From NCBI RefSeq assembly GCF_021347895.1, contig NC_067125.1:23849621-23913620 (forward strand): a stretch of 64,000 nt of DNA. Direction: 5' to 3'. Both the position numbers and the translations under genes were made by a program. Below the pieces are notes generated by a model. The model saw only the letters and a program-made list of their open reading frames with translations, did not search any database and was not told where the DNA came from. The stretch's first letter is position 1, and each line of letters opens with the position of its first letter. The stretch is from Acanthochromis polyacanthus. Taxonomy: Eukaryota > Chordata > Actinopteri > Pomacentridae. This document shows, in pieces, positions 38,263 to 49,889 of the stretch.

Positions 38263-40594
38263 TTACAGTTCATCCTTCTCTTCCTGGAAGATGGTGTTGT
38301 CTGGCTTCTTGATCCACTAAGTTTGAAGCCCGCTGTGATCCCTTTCTCTTTCAGCTTCTTCTCCAACTGAAAAACAAGTTCATGAGCAGAAAGAAAAGAT
38401 TTTTATTCTTCTTGTTGTTCTTACAGATTTATGTCCTCTTAAATTTAAATGTTAATACAAAAATGTCTCATCTCACACTGACCAGTTTCAGGATGGCCTC
38501 CGTCACAGCGGGGTCATTCAGGTCCATTGCGGATTTCAGAAACCTCAGCTTGATCCGAAGCTGCTGCTTTTTCTCTGTGGACAAAATGGAAATACAGATT
38601 CATGAAAAACAGACTTGAGTGTCAGAGCAACACAGTCAGCGGGAGTTTGTTTGAAGACAACTCACCGTAGTGGCACATGAAATGATGTTTTTGGTCACAA
38701 TGATCTTCCACCCACTTTCCAGCATCGGTAGCACCGATCACACTGGTAGCACAGTCTCCAGTTTTACCTTTTGGACGTCCAGTCAGGAAGTTTTTGAATT
38801 CATGCTCTGTGCCATCTGACCAAGAGTGCCAGGTTCTTCTGGACAGACCAATGAAAACAAACTTGTTTCCTGGTACAGCCTGCTGGATCAGTGTCTTCTC
38901 GTCTTCATTCCTCATGGAGGCCAGGTCTGTGTGGAACTTCCTGCAGTAGCTCTGAGCTTCCTCCCACGTCAGGTTCGTCCAGGACTTGTAGACATATCTT
39001 GGAGGAGAAGAAGCTGGCAAGAATTTTGAAAGTTCAGTCAGATTAATTTGGACACAAAAGCAATTTATTCTTACTAACACTTTTAAAAATGCAATATTCA
39101 TTAAGTCAAATGAAGAAAAGTGTCAAATCTTCACATCTGAGTTACATCTTTACAAGACAAATGAAACAGTCAAAGCTGCCGTTCATTTTCTGTTTTGGGG
39201 CCTAAACACACATTTGAAGTAATAATTATACCACAATCTGGAAAATGTACTACATGTTATTGGATCACAGAAACTAAAACAGGTAACGTTTTACTCACCG
39301 TCTGAATTGTCATAGCAGAGAAAGGGGTACTGGAAGGAGCATGGCTGATCAAACCATAGACCTCTATCTACAACAGTGCATAGCTTCCACTCATCTGAGC
39401 GACTATTTGGTTGATCACTGTACCACCCGAGAAAGGGCTCATTTTTGGTTCCGTAGTAGCCATCATCTGTCATCGACCATGCCCAGCTGCTAGAATTGTC
39501 ATACAGGCCAATCCATACTTTTCCACTGTAGCCACGGCCAGCAGCTGCAATCAGTTGAGCCACGTCTTCCATGTTGTCCACAGTAGCCAGGTCGGTGAAC
39601 TTTTCTCTGCAGTACTGTTGGGCTTCACTCCAGGTCTTTGGTTCATCAATGAATTTGTAAAGATGAAGCCCTGAACAAACCCCTGGAAAAGACACATTTT
39701 TCATCCTGAACAACATAACATAGAAATATAAACAAATATGACAGAAAAACAAAAACAAGACAGATGTGGATCAAACACACCCACAGGTTGGACACCAATG
39801 ACTGCTGTGGACTGAAAATGGTCATAAATGAAACAAACGTGCCATATTTACATCATCCACGTGTTTGAGGTTTTCTCTCCTTATTACACCATTTTGTTCT
39901 GCTGAAACGTTTGATTGCTACAAACATGCATTCATTGACATTTTCTTTTGTAGAGTATTCTTAAAATTGTCTCTATCTTTAGATGTATCACATGGTTAAA
40001 GTTAGTAAAATGATCGGGTTGGTAGGAGACAGATTCTTCATGGAACATGTTAAAAATCCAACAGTTGCTTCAAAAGTCAATGGAAAGAGTGACGTCAAGA
40101 ACAGACATCAGAAATCAGATGTTTTACAAATGGGAATTTGTTTTGTCACAATGTATGACAATAGAATTACAGTTTCACTGTGTTTAAATGCTCCAAAAAT
40201 GTGATTATTTTACGTACAGTACATTTCTATATATTTTCACAGTTTTTTGCAGCTGCTGCAAATTAAAATATTCCACCATTTCTAAACATATATTTGTGTA
40301 GCAGAACAACTTTTACCATGAATCATACACGTGCAGACTGACCTGATAAAAGGACGATGCACAGCAAGGCCCCGTTAACACCTGAGGAGAAAACACATTC
40401 ATCAGAAACTGTCAACACATGCCAGCATTCTGAAGTTAGACAAAATGTTGTTGGTTTCTTAACTTATAAGAAAAATACTATCTGGGTCTCATCTGTTGTC
40501 CTATTGTATGCACTGAAGAGACTAAAATCCATATTCTTCTGCTTTTCTTATGTTTTTAAACATATTCCTTACCTGGTCTGCAGGCTGGTGACAT
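38263..40594 (-). CDS. secreted tandem C-type lectin-domain protein (six exons, C-terminal frameshift)
   Basis: Minus-strand exons: 40573-40594, 40343-40381, 39299-39682, 38666-39013, 38483-38574 and 38263-38366, all with GT-AG borders and matching phases. Exons 1-2 give a signal peptide (MSPACRPGVNGALLCIVLLS). Exon 3 is the first lectin domain (LYKFIDEPKTWSEAQQYCRE, then WIGLYD, SDQPNSRSDEW, FQYPFLCYD). A QPN motif sits where sugar-binding domains have EPN or QPD. Exon 4 is the second domain (YVYKSWTNLTWEEAQSYCRK, FIGLSRRTWHSW, HHFMCHYG) without an EPN/QPD motif, so calcium-dependent sugar binding there is doubtful. Exons 5-6 encode a basic tail (EKKQQLRIKLRFLKSAMDLN, DPAVTEAILKL, LEKKLKEKGITAGFKL) seen in fish multi-lectin proteins. 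In exon 6, near 38314-38320, CTTAGTGGATC lacks one base relative to the expected frame. The family ending with a stop at 38263 is thus replaced by a longer tail ending at 38196. Confidence 0.85.
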
Positions 40595-42344
40595 CTCTAA
40601 GCTCTCCACTTCTTGTCTCTTTATCTAAATCTCAGAATTTTAACGATTGTCCAGATTACAGCTGCAGCAATGTCTTCATGTTTCCTCTTTCCTCCCTCTT
40701 CTCCTTGTCTTGGACTTGCTTCTTTCTCTTAAAACAAATTTGAATCCCTTGATTTGCAAAACAATGAGTATCTCATCTGCTGACAGCAGTAATGAGATCC
40801 CTCTGCCCCATGTCATGACATTTAGTTATTTATTAAAGAAATAACTTCTTTTTTATGGATGATGCATGTATGGATTATAAAACAATTTGTCCCTATTGAT
40901 GTGTGAAAGTCTCCACATGGCATCATATTGTATCTCTTAAGAGTCATTTTATATCCTTTTATGTTCGTTTACATGCAATTTTGTAATTTTTGTGAAATAT
41001 TTAGCAAATTTAACAGTTATATGTGGTCATTTGTGTTGAATTTTTGTCGTTTTATGTCAGATTTTGGTCATTTTGCATCTATTTGTTGACATTGTGTCTC
41101 TTTGTGGTCATTTTTTGTCCATTCCACTTGACTGGTTGTTGTCTGTCTCATTCTAGGATGTAGGTGTTGGAGCTTTTTAATCATCAATAGATGATGGTAT
41201 TGAATACTGAACTGAAGTCAGTGCGATGATTCTCACAAATTTACCAGGTGATTGTAGGGAGGGCTTGGATGCCGACCACATCAACTAGAGGTGGTAATGA
41301 AAGTGTTCTAGATTATGTCCCCTTTCTTCAGACGGCAAATTTAAATAGTCGTCCAACCACAGTTATGGAAAATGTTGCAGAGCACGAAGTGGTACAAATG
41401 AAGGGAACTGTGATAGTTGTTCAACAAAAAGGCCACTTCAGGTCACAGACTGTGGTTACATGCTTTGTTGAACAATGCAAACCAGATGTAAATCCACCTG
41501 TCCTCACCTGATGCAGCCAGTTTGATTGTAAATGGTTCCCTGTTGAGTTACATGAAGAGACAAAACATGAATGAAAATGAGTCCAAAGACAGACATGATG
41601 GATGTACATTACACAAGACTATTCATCAGTCACTGTGGAAACGTTAGACAATAGACATGTTTTTTTCTTTTCCACTGACTGGAGGTGAAACTTGCAAACA
41701 CTGTGCACACGTGAAGTTGTGGTGACGTGTGAAGTAGGTCATTGTGGACATCCCTCCATAAATCAGTGTCCCTGCTACAACTCCTCCTCCTCCCTCTGCA
41801 GAACCAATAATAATTCTGATAATACTGAACAATTACAGTCGATAGTTTATTACTGGTGGAGGACAGTGTGATTACAGTAATTAGTCACCAGTAATACATC
41901 AGGGAAACCAGAATTTCTTTGACTGACGGATGGAAACAGTGATTTTATTCCTCACTGAGCCTTTCAATACTGAGTTGGACAGATTGAATGAACCACTCAT
42001 GGTAGATAAGGATGTAAAAAAGAAGTATAAATGTCCTAGTGTCAATCACACTCTAACTTCTGCCAGTGATTGGGTCAACTTATGGTCCGTCCTGTTCTTG
42101 CTCTCACACTGACTTGAAAGTTATATTTGTTGGCATAAACATGGATATTTTCCTTTTATCTTGACATTTCATTACATTTTAAACTCCTCTTTTCTTGAAA
42201 CTTTTTCATGCAGAAGCCCAAACCTTTAGGAGACACTTTAATGCTTCTGATTGTTGACGACATTTCAACATCCTTGGTATGAAAGGGGTCACATGGGAGC
42301 AAGTTAACATGAGAATGGAGGAGGAGCAGAGGAGAGGGGAGTGA
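40595..42344. other. non-coding stretch, nothing recognised
   Basis: The left end is probably 5' UTR and promoter of the lectin gene. A plus-strand open frame at 41248-41511 (87 codons) matches nothing I know and has no clear splice sites. No repeat recognised. Confidence 0.25.
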
Positions 42345-43281
42345 CGGCTGGAATATCCTGATTTTCCTCCAATGGAATGCTCGAAATTTAGTGGCAAATG
42401 GTCAGGAGCTAAAGGGTTACGTGCAGAGCTGCACAAAAAAGCCAGATATAATCTGGCCATCTTTAGAGTTTAGAATTAGAGGGTATGAGTGTGTAAGAAG
42501 GGATAGACAGGTGGGTAGTGGAGGATGTGCAATATTTCTAAAGGAGGGAGTGCAATATAGAGTTATGGGGAAAGGAAGTGTGGTATCTGATCTGTTACAT
42601 GTATTACTTAATAAGTTAGTAGACTGGAATCTGTTTTGTTTGTTCTAGTATTTGAAAGGAGATGCAATGTTTGCTCTGGTGTCTTTGACCACAGATGGAA
42701 CCTGCATTATATTCAACCCATGCCATGGGAAAGTGTTCTCCTGTTTACAGAGTCTTGTGAAACAACTAGAGGTAGTGATCACTATCCAATAGTAGTTGAA
42801 CTGGGTCTCATTTTGGAGGAAGTTTGCACAGGGGGGGTGGGAAGGTGGATTTATGATGGGGTTAAATGGGATAAGTTTAAGTACATTTGTGATGTTGAAA
42901 TAAAGACAGTAAATGTAAATGCCAATATTAATGATTTTAATACATCTTTTTGCAGTGCAGTTTTAGAAGCAGCTAAGCAGACAATAAGGAGGAAGGGAAA
43001 GAGAGGTAAGAGGAAGATGGTGCCCTGGTGGTCTGTCGAGTGTACTAATGCTGTTAAGGAGAGAAATACGGCCTTTAAATCCTTTAAAAGAAATGTATGT
43101 TATCAAAATCTTTGTGAGTACAAGCGGAAAATGGCATTTGTGAGAAGAGTAGTAAAAGAGGCCAAGAGGTCATGCTGGAGGAGTTACTGTGACACATTAG
43201 GAAGACAAACATCTGTGAGTCAGGTATGGGGGACTATTAGGAGAATGTCGGGTAATAATAAACGGTTTGGATATCCAGTTA
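42345..43281 (+). mobile_element. I/jockey-type LINE fragment (endonuclease start and linker)
   Basis: The translation starts FLQWNARNLVANGQELKGYV, then IRGYECVRRDRQVGSGGCAI and FLKEGVQYRVMGKGS: the N-terminal part of an apurinic-like endonuclease. It jumps, by an internal deletion near 42590-42700, to the end of that domain (RGSDHYPIVVELG). The linker follows with GRWIYDGVKWDKFKYICDVE, RKMVPWWSVECTNAVKERNT and AKRSCWRSYCDTLGRQTSVS. It stops at the Tc1 insertion at 43281 with no reverse transcriptase seen after it. Confidence 0.78.
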
Positions 43282-43470
43282 CAGTGCCTTGTGAAAGTAT
43301 TCGGCCCCCTTGAACTTTTCAACCTTTCGCCACATTTCAGGCTTCAAACATAAATATATAAAATTTTAATTTTTTGTCAAGAATCAACAACAACTGGGAC
43401 ACAATTGTGAAGTGGAATGAAATTTATTGGATATTTTATACTTTAACAAATAAAAAACTGAAAAGTGGGT

Positions 43471-45051
43471 CACTGGTGTAGTCCAGGGTATACGGCGGTA
43501 TACGGCGTATACCCACTTATTTTTCAGTTAGCATTGCGTATACCCACTTCTAATGCTCCCTGGTGCGCATCATTCAGTAATATCTGTGTGCCAGGTAGCC
43601 CTCTTTTCCTTAAGGATGATGAAGCCATGAACAATCCTCCTCTGCCTGTAATTGGCTGGTACATGCTACCTTCACTGATTCGATTGGTTAACTTTAGGGA
43701 TGAGCCAATCAGAGGCAGAGTAGGGCGGGTCATACAGAGGAAAATTTTGCTAACACCTCTGTGGCACTCCAGTTGATTGACAGGTCTGCTTGAAAGATGC
43801 GCGGAAATGCGAGAAAGTCAGAATAAACACCTTTCAAGTGAGTGGCACGTATCGAGCGAAGCTACTTTCATGGACGATATAATTCTCAGGTAAGTTTTAA
43901 GGTGGTTTCCAAATGAATCATTGTTTTAAACTACTGGCAACATGACTGCACATTTCAAGGAGAGGATATTTTGTCGCCAGTGGTTAAAGCTGCAGTCAAT
44001 TCCAGCCATTTTCAGTACAAAAAAAATCGCTAATATTCTATTTGTAAATAAAAATATGACGAGAAATACAGGGAATATTGGACGCGCATCGCGAGGTGCA
44101 TTTCCTCGAAAACGACCTATTCGTGGATCATATACCGTCTTCAAGACATGTTTTGGACAAAATAGTTTACTGGCTTGTTTCGTCTGGATGTCCAAGGTTG
44201 GATTATGGCCGTTTTTTGTGGAATATTTTCATCTGTGTGTAATAATGAACCCGGAAATGTGAGTCGCGCTGTGTACGTTGAAGCCGTGTATAGAGAACGG
44301 ATGGATGAATATTCGTTGTTTGTCGGACAAATGTGTTTATATTACCCGCTGTGGTAATCACATCTGAAAGTGGTTTATACCAGCGGATTCATGAGAATCT
44401 AAGCTTTCCATTGGCGTATAGTGTTTGTATAATCGCATTTGCAGTTTCAGACATTTAGCAAATTGCTTATGCAGATCTCAAAGTGTACCGCGGGCGGGAC
44501 ACTAAAGCGTAACTGAAGCGCAACGGGTTAAACTGAGTGTCGGGCCGAGTCTGACTAACGTTTTGAAAGGCTAACGTTATTCTAACGTAAGTCTGAAGCT
44601 AGCTAGATTGGGATAATGTGGGAAAACCTCTAGGCTGGTAGTTGATTTTAAAGTAAGTAAAAAGACAAGAATGGGGACAGGTAGTTTAAGATTCGACCTA
44701 AAATAATATTGAGGTTTTATCCATGATGAAATATGAACAAGGATGCACTGTCAACTTCATATTTGAAGTATTTTATTTAAATAAATGTTCAAAAGTAACT
44801 GAAACACCATGTTTGCCTCATGATAAATACATGTTACATTAATCCAGTTTGCTTGTGTGACCAGTAATAACTACAAACTGCTCCTAATCAAGTCATGATA
44901 ATTTTATAATAGTGGGCAAGTAGAAATGACTGAATAAACTGAATAGTCTTCTATGTCACTGTTTCTAAAACAGGGCATTTTTCTGGACTAATTAAAAAAA
45001 AAGGTGAAAATTAAGCGTATACCCACTTCTCCAGGGACCACTACACCACTG
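43471..45051. mobile_element. non-autonomous hAT-like transposon inside the Tc1
   Basis: 1581 bp. The ends are CACTGGTGTAGTCCAGGG and, reverse-complemented, CAGTGGTGTAGTGGTCCCTG, both leading into a GTATAC-containing block. The flanks AAGTGGGT (43463-43470) and AAGTGGGG (45052-45059) are an 8-bp target duplication with one mismatch, the size made by hAT transposases. No long open frame. The 5' part has a donor-like AGGTAAGT near 43890, so it may be an internally deleted autonomous copy. Confidence 0.78.
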
Positions 45052-45258
45052 AAGTGGGGTGTGCAATATTATTTGACCCCTTTACTTTCAGTGCAGCAAA
45101 CTCACTCCAGAAGTTCAGTGAGGATCTCTGAATGATCCAATGTTGTCCTAAATGACTGATGATGATAAATAGAATCCACCTGTGTGTAATCAAGTCTCCG
45201 TATAAATGCAACTGCTCTGTGATAGTCTCAGGGTTCTGTTTAAAGTGCAGAGAGCATC

Positions 45259-46274
45259 ATGAAGACCAAGGAACACACCAGGCAGGTCCGAGATACTGTT
45301 GTGGAGAAGTTTCAAGCCGGATTTGGATACAAAAAGATTTCCCAAGCTTTAAATATCTCAAGGAGCACTGTGCAAGCAATCATATTGAAATGGAAGGAGT
45401 ATCAGACCACTGCAAATCTCCCAAGACCCGGCCGTCCCTCTAAACTTTCACCTGGAACAAGGAGAAGACTGATCAGAGATGCAGCCAAGAGGCCCATGAT
45501 CACTCTGGATGAACTGCAGAGATCTACAGCTGAAGTGGGAGAGTCTGTCCATAGGACAACAATCAGTCGTACACTGCACAAATCTGGCCTTTATGGAAGA
45601 GTGGCAAGAAGAAAGCCATTTCTCAAAGATATCCATAAAAAGTCTCATTTAAAGTTTGCCACAAGCCACCTGAGAGAAACACCAAACATGTGGAAGAAGG
45701 TGCTCTGGTCAGATGAAACCAAAATGTACTTTTTGGCCACAATGCAAAACGATATGTTTGGCGTAAAAGCAACACAGCTCATCACCCTGAACACACCATC
45801 CCCACTGTCAAACATGGTGGTGGCAGCCTCATGGTTTGGGCCTGCTTTTCTTCAGCAGGGACAGGGAAGATGGTTAAAATTGATGGGAAGATGAATGGAG
45901 CCAAATACAGGACCATTCTGGAAGAAAACCTGTTGGAGTCTGCAAAAGACCTGAGATTGGACGGATATTTATCTTCCAACAGGACAATGATCCAAAACAT
46001 AAAGCCAAATCTACAATGGAATGGTTCACAAATAAACGTATCCAGGTGTTAGAATGGCCAAGTCAAAGTCCAGACCTGAATCCAATCAAGAATCTGTGGG
46101 CAGAGCTGAAGACTGCTGTTCACAACGCTCTCCATCCAACCTCACTGAGCTCCAGCTGTTTTGCAAGGAAGAATGGGCAAGAATTTCAGTCTCTCGATGT
46201 GCAAAACTGATAGAGACATACCCCAAGCGACTTGCAGCTGTAATTGCAGCAAAGGTGGCGCTACAAAGTATTAA
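45259..46274 (+). pseudogene. Tc1 transposase pseudogene
   Basis: It starts MKTKEHTRQVRDTVVEKFQA and keeps an intact DNA-binding half (YKKISQALNISRSTVQAIIL, ANLPRPGRPSKLS) to about 45730. From WSDETK onwards there are at least three frameshifts (near 45735, 45985 and 46010-46120). In the third catalytic motif, SPDLNPIKNLWAELK has Lys where the catalytic Glu is expected (codon AAG at about 46088). Even apart from the frameshifts the enzyme would be inactive. The expected stop is at 46272-46274. Confidence 0.92.
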
Positions 46275-46488
46275 TGCAAGGGGCCGAATAATATTGCACG
46301 CCCACTTTTCAGGTTTTATTTGTTAAAAAAGTTAAAATATCCAATAAATTTCGTTCCACTTCACGATTGTGTCCCAATTGTTGTTGATTCTTGACAAAAA
46401 TTAGAATTTTATATCTTTATGTTTGAAGCCTGAAATGTGGCGAAAGGTTGAAAAGTTCAAGGGGGCCGAATACTTTCACAAGGCACTG

Positions 46489-47105
46489 CAACTGCCAGAC
46501 CATCGATTGGCCATTGGGACCTCTCCGCTCCCCCTGCTGAGGAAGAACACTCTTCGCCCACAAAGAAGACATCGTACCGAGTTTACTGGTCGACCGAGTG
46601 GCTCTCCCAGACGCAGGTCAAGGACTGAGTGAAACAGTGGTGGCCACACTGTCCACTCTCTCTGCCTAAATTACTAATTAGAGAAGATTGTTAGTACGCT
46701 CAGTTTAGTTTAATTTAGTTTCGTTTTTAAAGGGGTTAAGTAATCAGTAATAATTAATGGCTTAATCGATGAATTGATGCTGTGCCCCTGCTAGTTTTGC
46801 TTAATAAAAGGCTGTATTGCATTTAAAGAGAAGTGTAATGAGATTATTATAAACCACTGATTCTGCATAGTGGTAAAAAGTTAAGCTGATTGTATGCAGT
46901 AAAACTAATGGTTCTAAAGGTTATTTAGTCCAATGAGAATATATAAACATTACCTCTGAGGTTAGTTTTTTCCATACCTCTAAAGCCAACCTAGGAATAG
47001 CACCAAGTGCAAGCAGTCATAAGAGGAAAGCTGCCGCTAACAAACGTGAATGATAAATCGATTCTTCGACTTAGAGGGCTGCTTAGTGAGAGAGTATTTA
47101 TCAAA
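46489..47105. other. unresolved stretch between Tc1 and the tandem array
   Basis: The LINE frame to the left of the Tc1 does not continue here. A short plus-strand frame ends at 46630 (KKTSYRVYWSTEWLSQTQVK), followed by AT-rich sequence with TTAATAAAAGGC near 46800. It could be the 3' end of a retroelement, but I cannot place it. Confidence 0.3.
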
Positions 47106-47547
47106 CTAGACAATTCCCGCTCGCGGAAATCGTCGGATGGGAGGGCTCGGGATGTGTGCATGTCCGGAGCTGGGCAGGAGAGGGGTATTTTTTGGTCCGT
47201 CACAGGTTTTTATTTTCAAATTGTGCTGTGCTTTTATTTTGAAAGGCCGAGACAGGAAGATCTCACCTGGTCAAAATTTGAATTGGAGTTACTCTAAAGG
47301 CTGTGTGAAGCTGAGAGGTTTAACTGGCAAATTGTGCTGTGCTTTTATTTTGAAAGGCAGAGACAGGAAGATCTCACCTGGTCAAAATTTGGATTGGAGT
47401 TATTGTAAAGGCTGTGTGAAGCTGAGAGGTTTAATGGTGTTTCAGCCCATGCAGGCTTTTATTTTGAAATCGTGCAGTGCTTTTATTTTGAAAGGAAAGA
47501 CAGGAAGATCTCACCTGGTCAACATTTGGATTGGAGTTACTCTCAAG

Positions 47548-47718
47548 CAGGGGTGTCAAACTCAGTTCCTGGAGGTCCACTAGCCTCTATGTTCTCGATG
47601 TTTCCCTCTTCCAACACACCTCATTCAAATAATCAGCTCATCATCATGCTCAGCAGAAGCCTGATAACGAGCCTGATCATTTGAATCAGGTGTGTTGGAA
47701 CTGAGTTTGACACCCCTG
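47548..47718. repeat. hAT-type MITE in array, copy a
   Basis: 171 bp with CAGGGGTGTCAAACTCAGTT at one end and its reverse complement at the other. Inner arms CCAACACACCT and ATTTGAATCAGGTGTGTTGG. Flanks CTCTCAAG and CTCTAAAG, an 8-bp target duplication with one change. Confidence 0.88.
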
Positions 47719-48009
47719 CTCTAAAGGATGTGTGAAGCTGAGAGGTTGAACTGGCGTTTCCAGCCTGTCGCAGGCTTTTATTTTGAAATTGTGCTGTGCT
47801 TTTATTGTGAGAGGCAGAGACAGGAAGATCTCACCTGGTCAACATTTGGATTGGAGTTACTGTAAAGTCTGTGTGAAGTTGACAGGTTAAACTGGCGTTT
47901 TCTGGTCCGTCACAGACTTTTATTTTGAAATTTTGCTGTGCTTTTATTTTGAAAGGCAGAAACAGGAAGATCTCACCTGGTCAAAATTTGGATTAGAGTT
48001 ACTCTATAG

Positions 48010-48180
48010 CAGGGGTGTCTAACTCAGTTCCTGGAGGTTCACTATCCTCTATGTTCCAGATGTTTCAATCTTACAACACACCTGATTCAAATAATCAGCT
48101 CATCATTAAGCTCAGCAGAAGCCTGATAACGAGCCTGATCATTTGAATCAGGTGTGTTGGAACTGAGTTTGGCACCCCTG
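48010..48180. repeat. hAT-type MITE in array, copy b
   Basis: Same element. Flanks CTCTATAG and CTCTAAAG. Confidence 0.88.
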
Positions 48181-48520
48181 CTCTAAAGGCTGTGTGAAGC
48201 TGAGAGGTTGAACTGATTTTCAGGCTGAAATGCAGCTCCTGTGGAGGTATTGGGTGTGAAGGTGGGTGTGGCACACCAATGAGTCTGTGTGTGTGCGTGG
48301 GAGCATGCCTGCGCGTGTGTAAGGGCGGTTGCTATGGGCCCCATAGCAACGGTGCCTGCCACAGACAGCAGAAAAGTGCTTCTCAGCAGCAGCGCGCAAC
48401 GTCTCGTTCTGGCGCTAATTGTGGGCTAACCGTGAATGCTAGCTGAAAACTAAAATGACCGTGAGTGAGAGGAAGGCCGTGGCTTTCCATAAATGTAATT
48501 ATTTTCAAATATTGTGAGAA

Positions 48521-48865
48521 ATGACCGAGTTGCAGCGATTTAAAAAACACTGTCCCTCCATGAGGCAGATGATTCAGTTTACATTGGTTCTTATGGAGAG
48601 AACGGTGCAACTTTGGTCTAAACTGCTGCCTGCCATTTCACTTCAGAAAGAGCTAGGTCTTCAAACTTGGATTCATTTGAATCCCAGGAAAATTGTTTAC
48701 AATCTGACCAAATTTGATTCCCCTAACATTTATAGTTTGGTCGTGAGGGCGATGCGATCGGGAAATTTTCAGGCAGATTTTTCTCCTCTCCTCCACTCTA
48801 CAACTGACATGCCGCACTCTAACAGAGCAATTTTGAGAATTTTCACTTTTTTGAGGACTCACTGA
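48521..48865 (+). other. array open frame starting MTELQRFKKH, unit 1
   Basis: Lies in the conserved segment. Units 2, 4, 5 and 7 have the same start and 80-95 codons (50226-50468, 54259-54546, 56299-56541, 60156-60398); units 3, 6 and 8 have frameshifts. The residues (CPSMRQMIQFTLVLMERTVQ, LGLQTWIHLNPRKIVYNLTK) match no domain I know. Here the frame runs to 114 codons because of small deletions. Probably a by-product of repeat sequence; no start context or splicing supports a gene. Confidence 0.25.
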
Positions 48866-49723
48866 TCAAAAACTGTAAATCTCAGCCTGACACAAACTAC
48901 ATTCCTGCGGAGACAAGAAAAATCACTGCGTTTTGATGGTTAAATGAGTTTCTAGGTGAACGTATGGCGAAGGAGTGGCGTTTGGAAAAAGTGGATTTTT
49001 TGAGCCGATTTTTTTCACTCCCCATTCATTTTCTATGGGACTTTTTTCGCAGTTTTTTGCGAATAATTCTGCGAAAAAATGACGAATTTCTTAGAAAAGT
49101 CATAGCACACTATTCCCGATGAAGCCGCACGTTTTGATATATAATTTTTTTGGTTTTCTCAAAGCCCTAGGACAAGAAGCGAATCGAAAAACGGCGGAAA
49201 CGTGAAGAAAATATAACTAGACAATTCCCGCTCGCGGAAATCGTGGGAGGGGCTCGGGTGTGTGCATGTCCGGAGCAGCGCACGAGAGGCAAGAAGATCT
49301 CACCTGGTCAAAATTTGGATTGGAGTTACTGTAAAGGCTGTGTGAAGCTGAGAAGTCTAACAGGCAAATTGTGCTGTGCTTTTATTTTGAGAGGAAGAGA
49401 CAAGAAGATCAGACCTGGTCAAAATTTAGATTGGAGTTACTCTAAAGGCTGTGTGAAGCTGAGTGTTGAACTGGCGTTGCCAGCCTGTCGCAGGCTTTTA
49501 TTGTGAAATTGTGCTGTGCTTTTATTTTGAAAGACAATGACAGGAAGATCTCACCTGGTCAAATTTGATTGGAGTTACTAAAGGCTGTGTGAAGCTGAGA
49601 GGTTTAACTTCCGTTTTCCGGTCATCGCAGGCTTTTATTTTGAAATTGTGCTGTGCTTTTATTTTGAAAGAAGAGACAGGAAGATCTCACCTGGTCAAAA
49701 TTTGGATTGGAGTTACTCTAAAG

Positions 49724-49889
49724 CAGGTGTCAAACTCAGTTCCTGGAGGTCCACTATCCTCTATGTTCTAGATGTTTCCTCTTCCAACACACCTGATTCA
49801 AAATCAGCTCATCATCAAGCTCAGCAGAAGCCTGATAACGAGCCTGATCATTTGAATCAGGTGTGTTGGAACTGAGTTTGACACCCCTG
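49724..49889. repeat. hAT-type MITE in array, copy c
   Basis: Slightly shortened (left end CAGGTGTC). Perfect CTCTAAAG on both sides. Confidence 0.86.

Larger units (their letters stand above)
43282..46488 (+). mobile_element. Tc1-type transposon, decayed, interrupted by a hAT-like insertion
   Basis: The left end CAGTGCCTTGTGAAAGTATT follows TA (43280-43281). The right end is its reverse complement, finishing at 46488 and followed by CA instead of TA. The inverted repeats extend about 190 bp (AACCTTTCGCCACATTTCAG and ATCAACAACAACTGGGACAC blocks occur in both). The left repeat is split at 43470 by a 1.58-kb insertion. Without it the element would be about 1.6 kb, normal for Tc1. The transposase is broken (see 45259-46274). 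Confidence 0.92.
47106..49216 (-). repeat. array unit 1 (leader type A, two MITEs)
   Basis: 2111 bp. The leader GGAGCTGGGCAGGAGAGGGG is shared with unit 8. The first base pairs after unique DNA (TTATCAAA|CTAG) mark the left border of the array. The conserved segment is about 48219-49205; no hairpin module follows. Confidence 0.85.

Noticed and set aside
41248..41511. 87-codon plus-strand frame
   Set aside because: No recognised domain, no splice or promoter context, and a length expected by chance.
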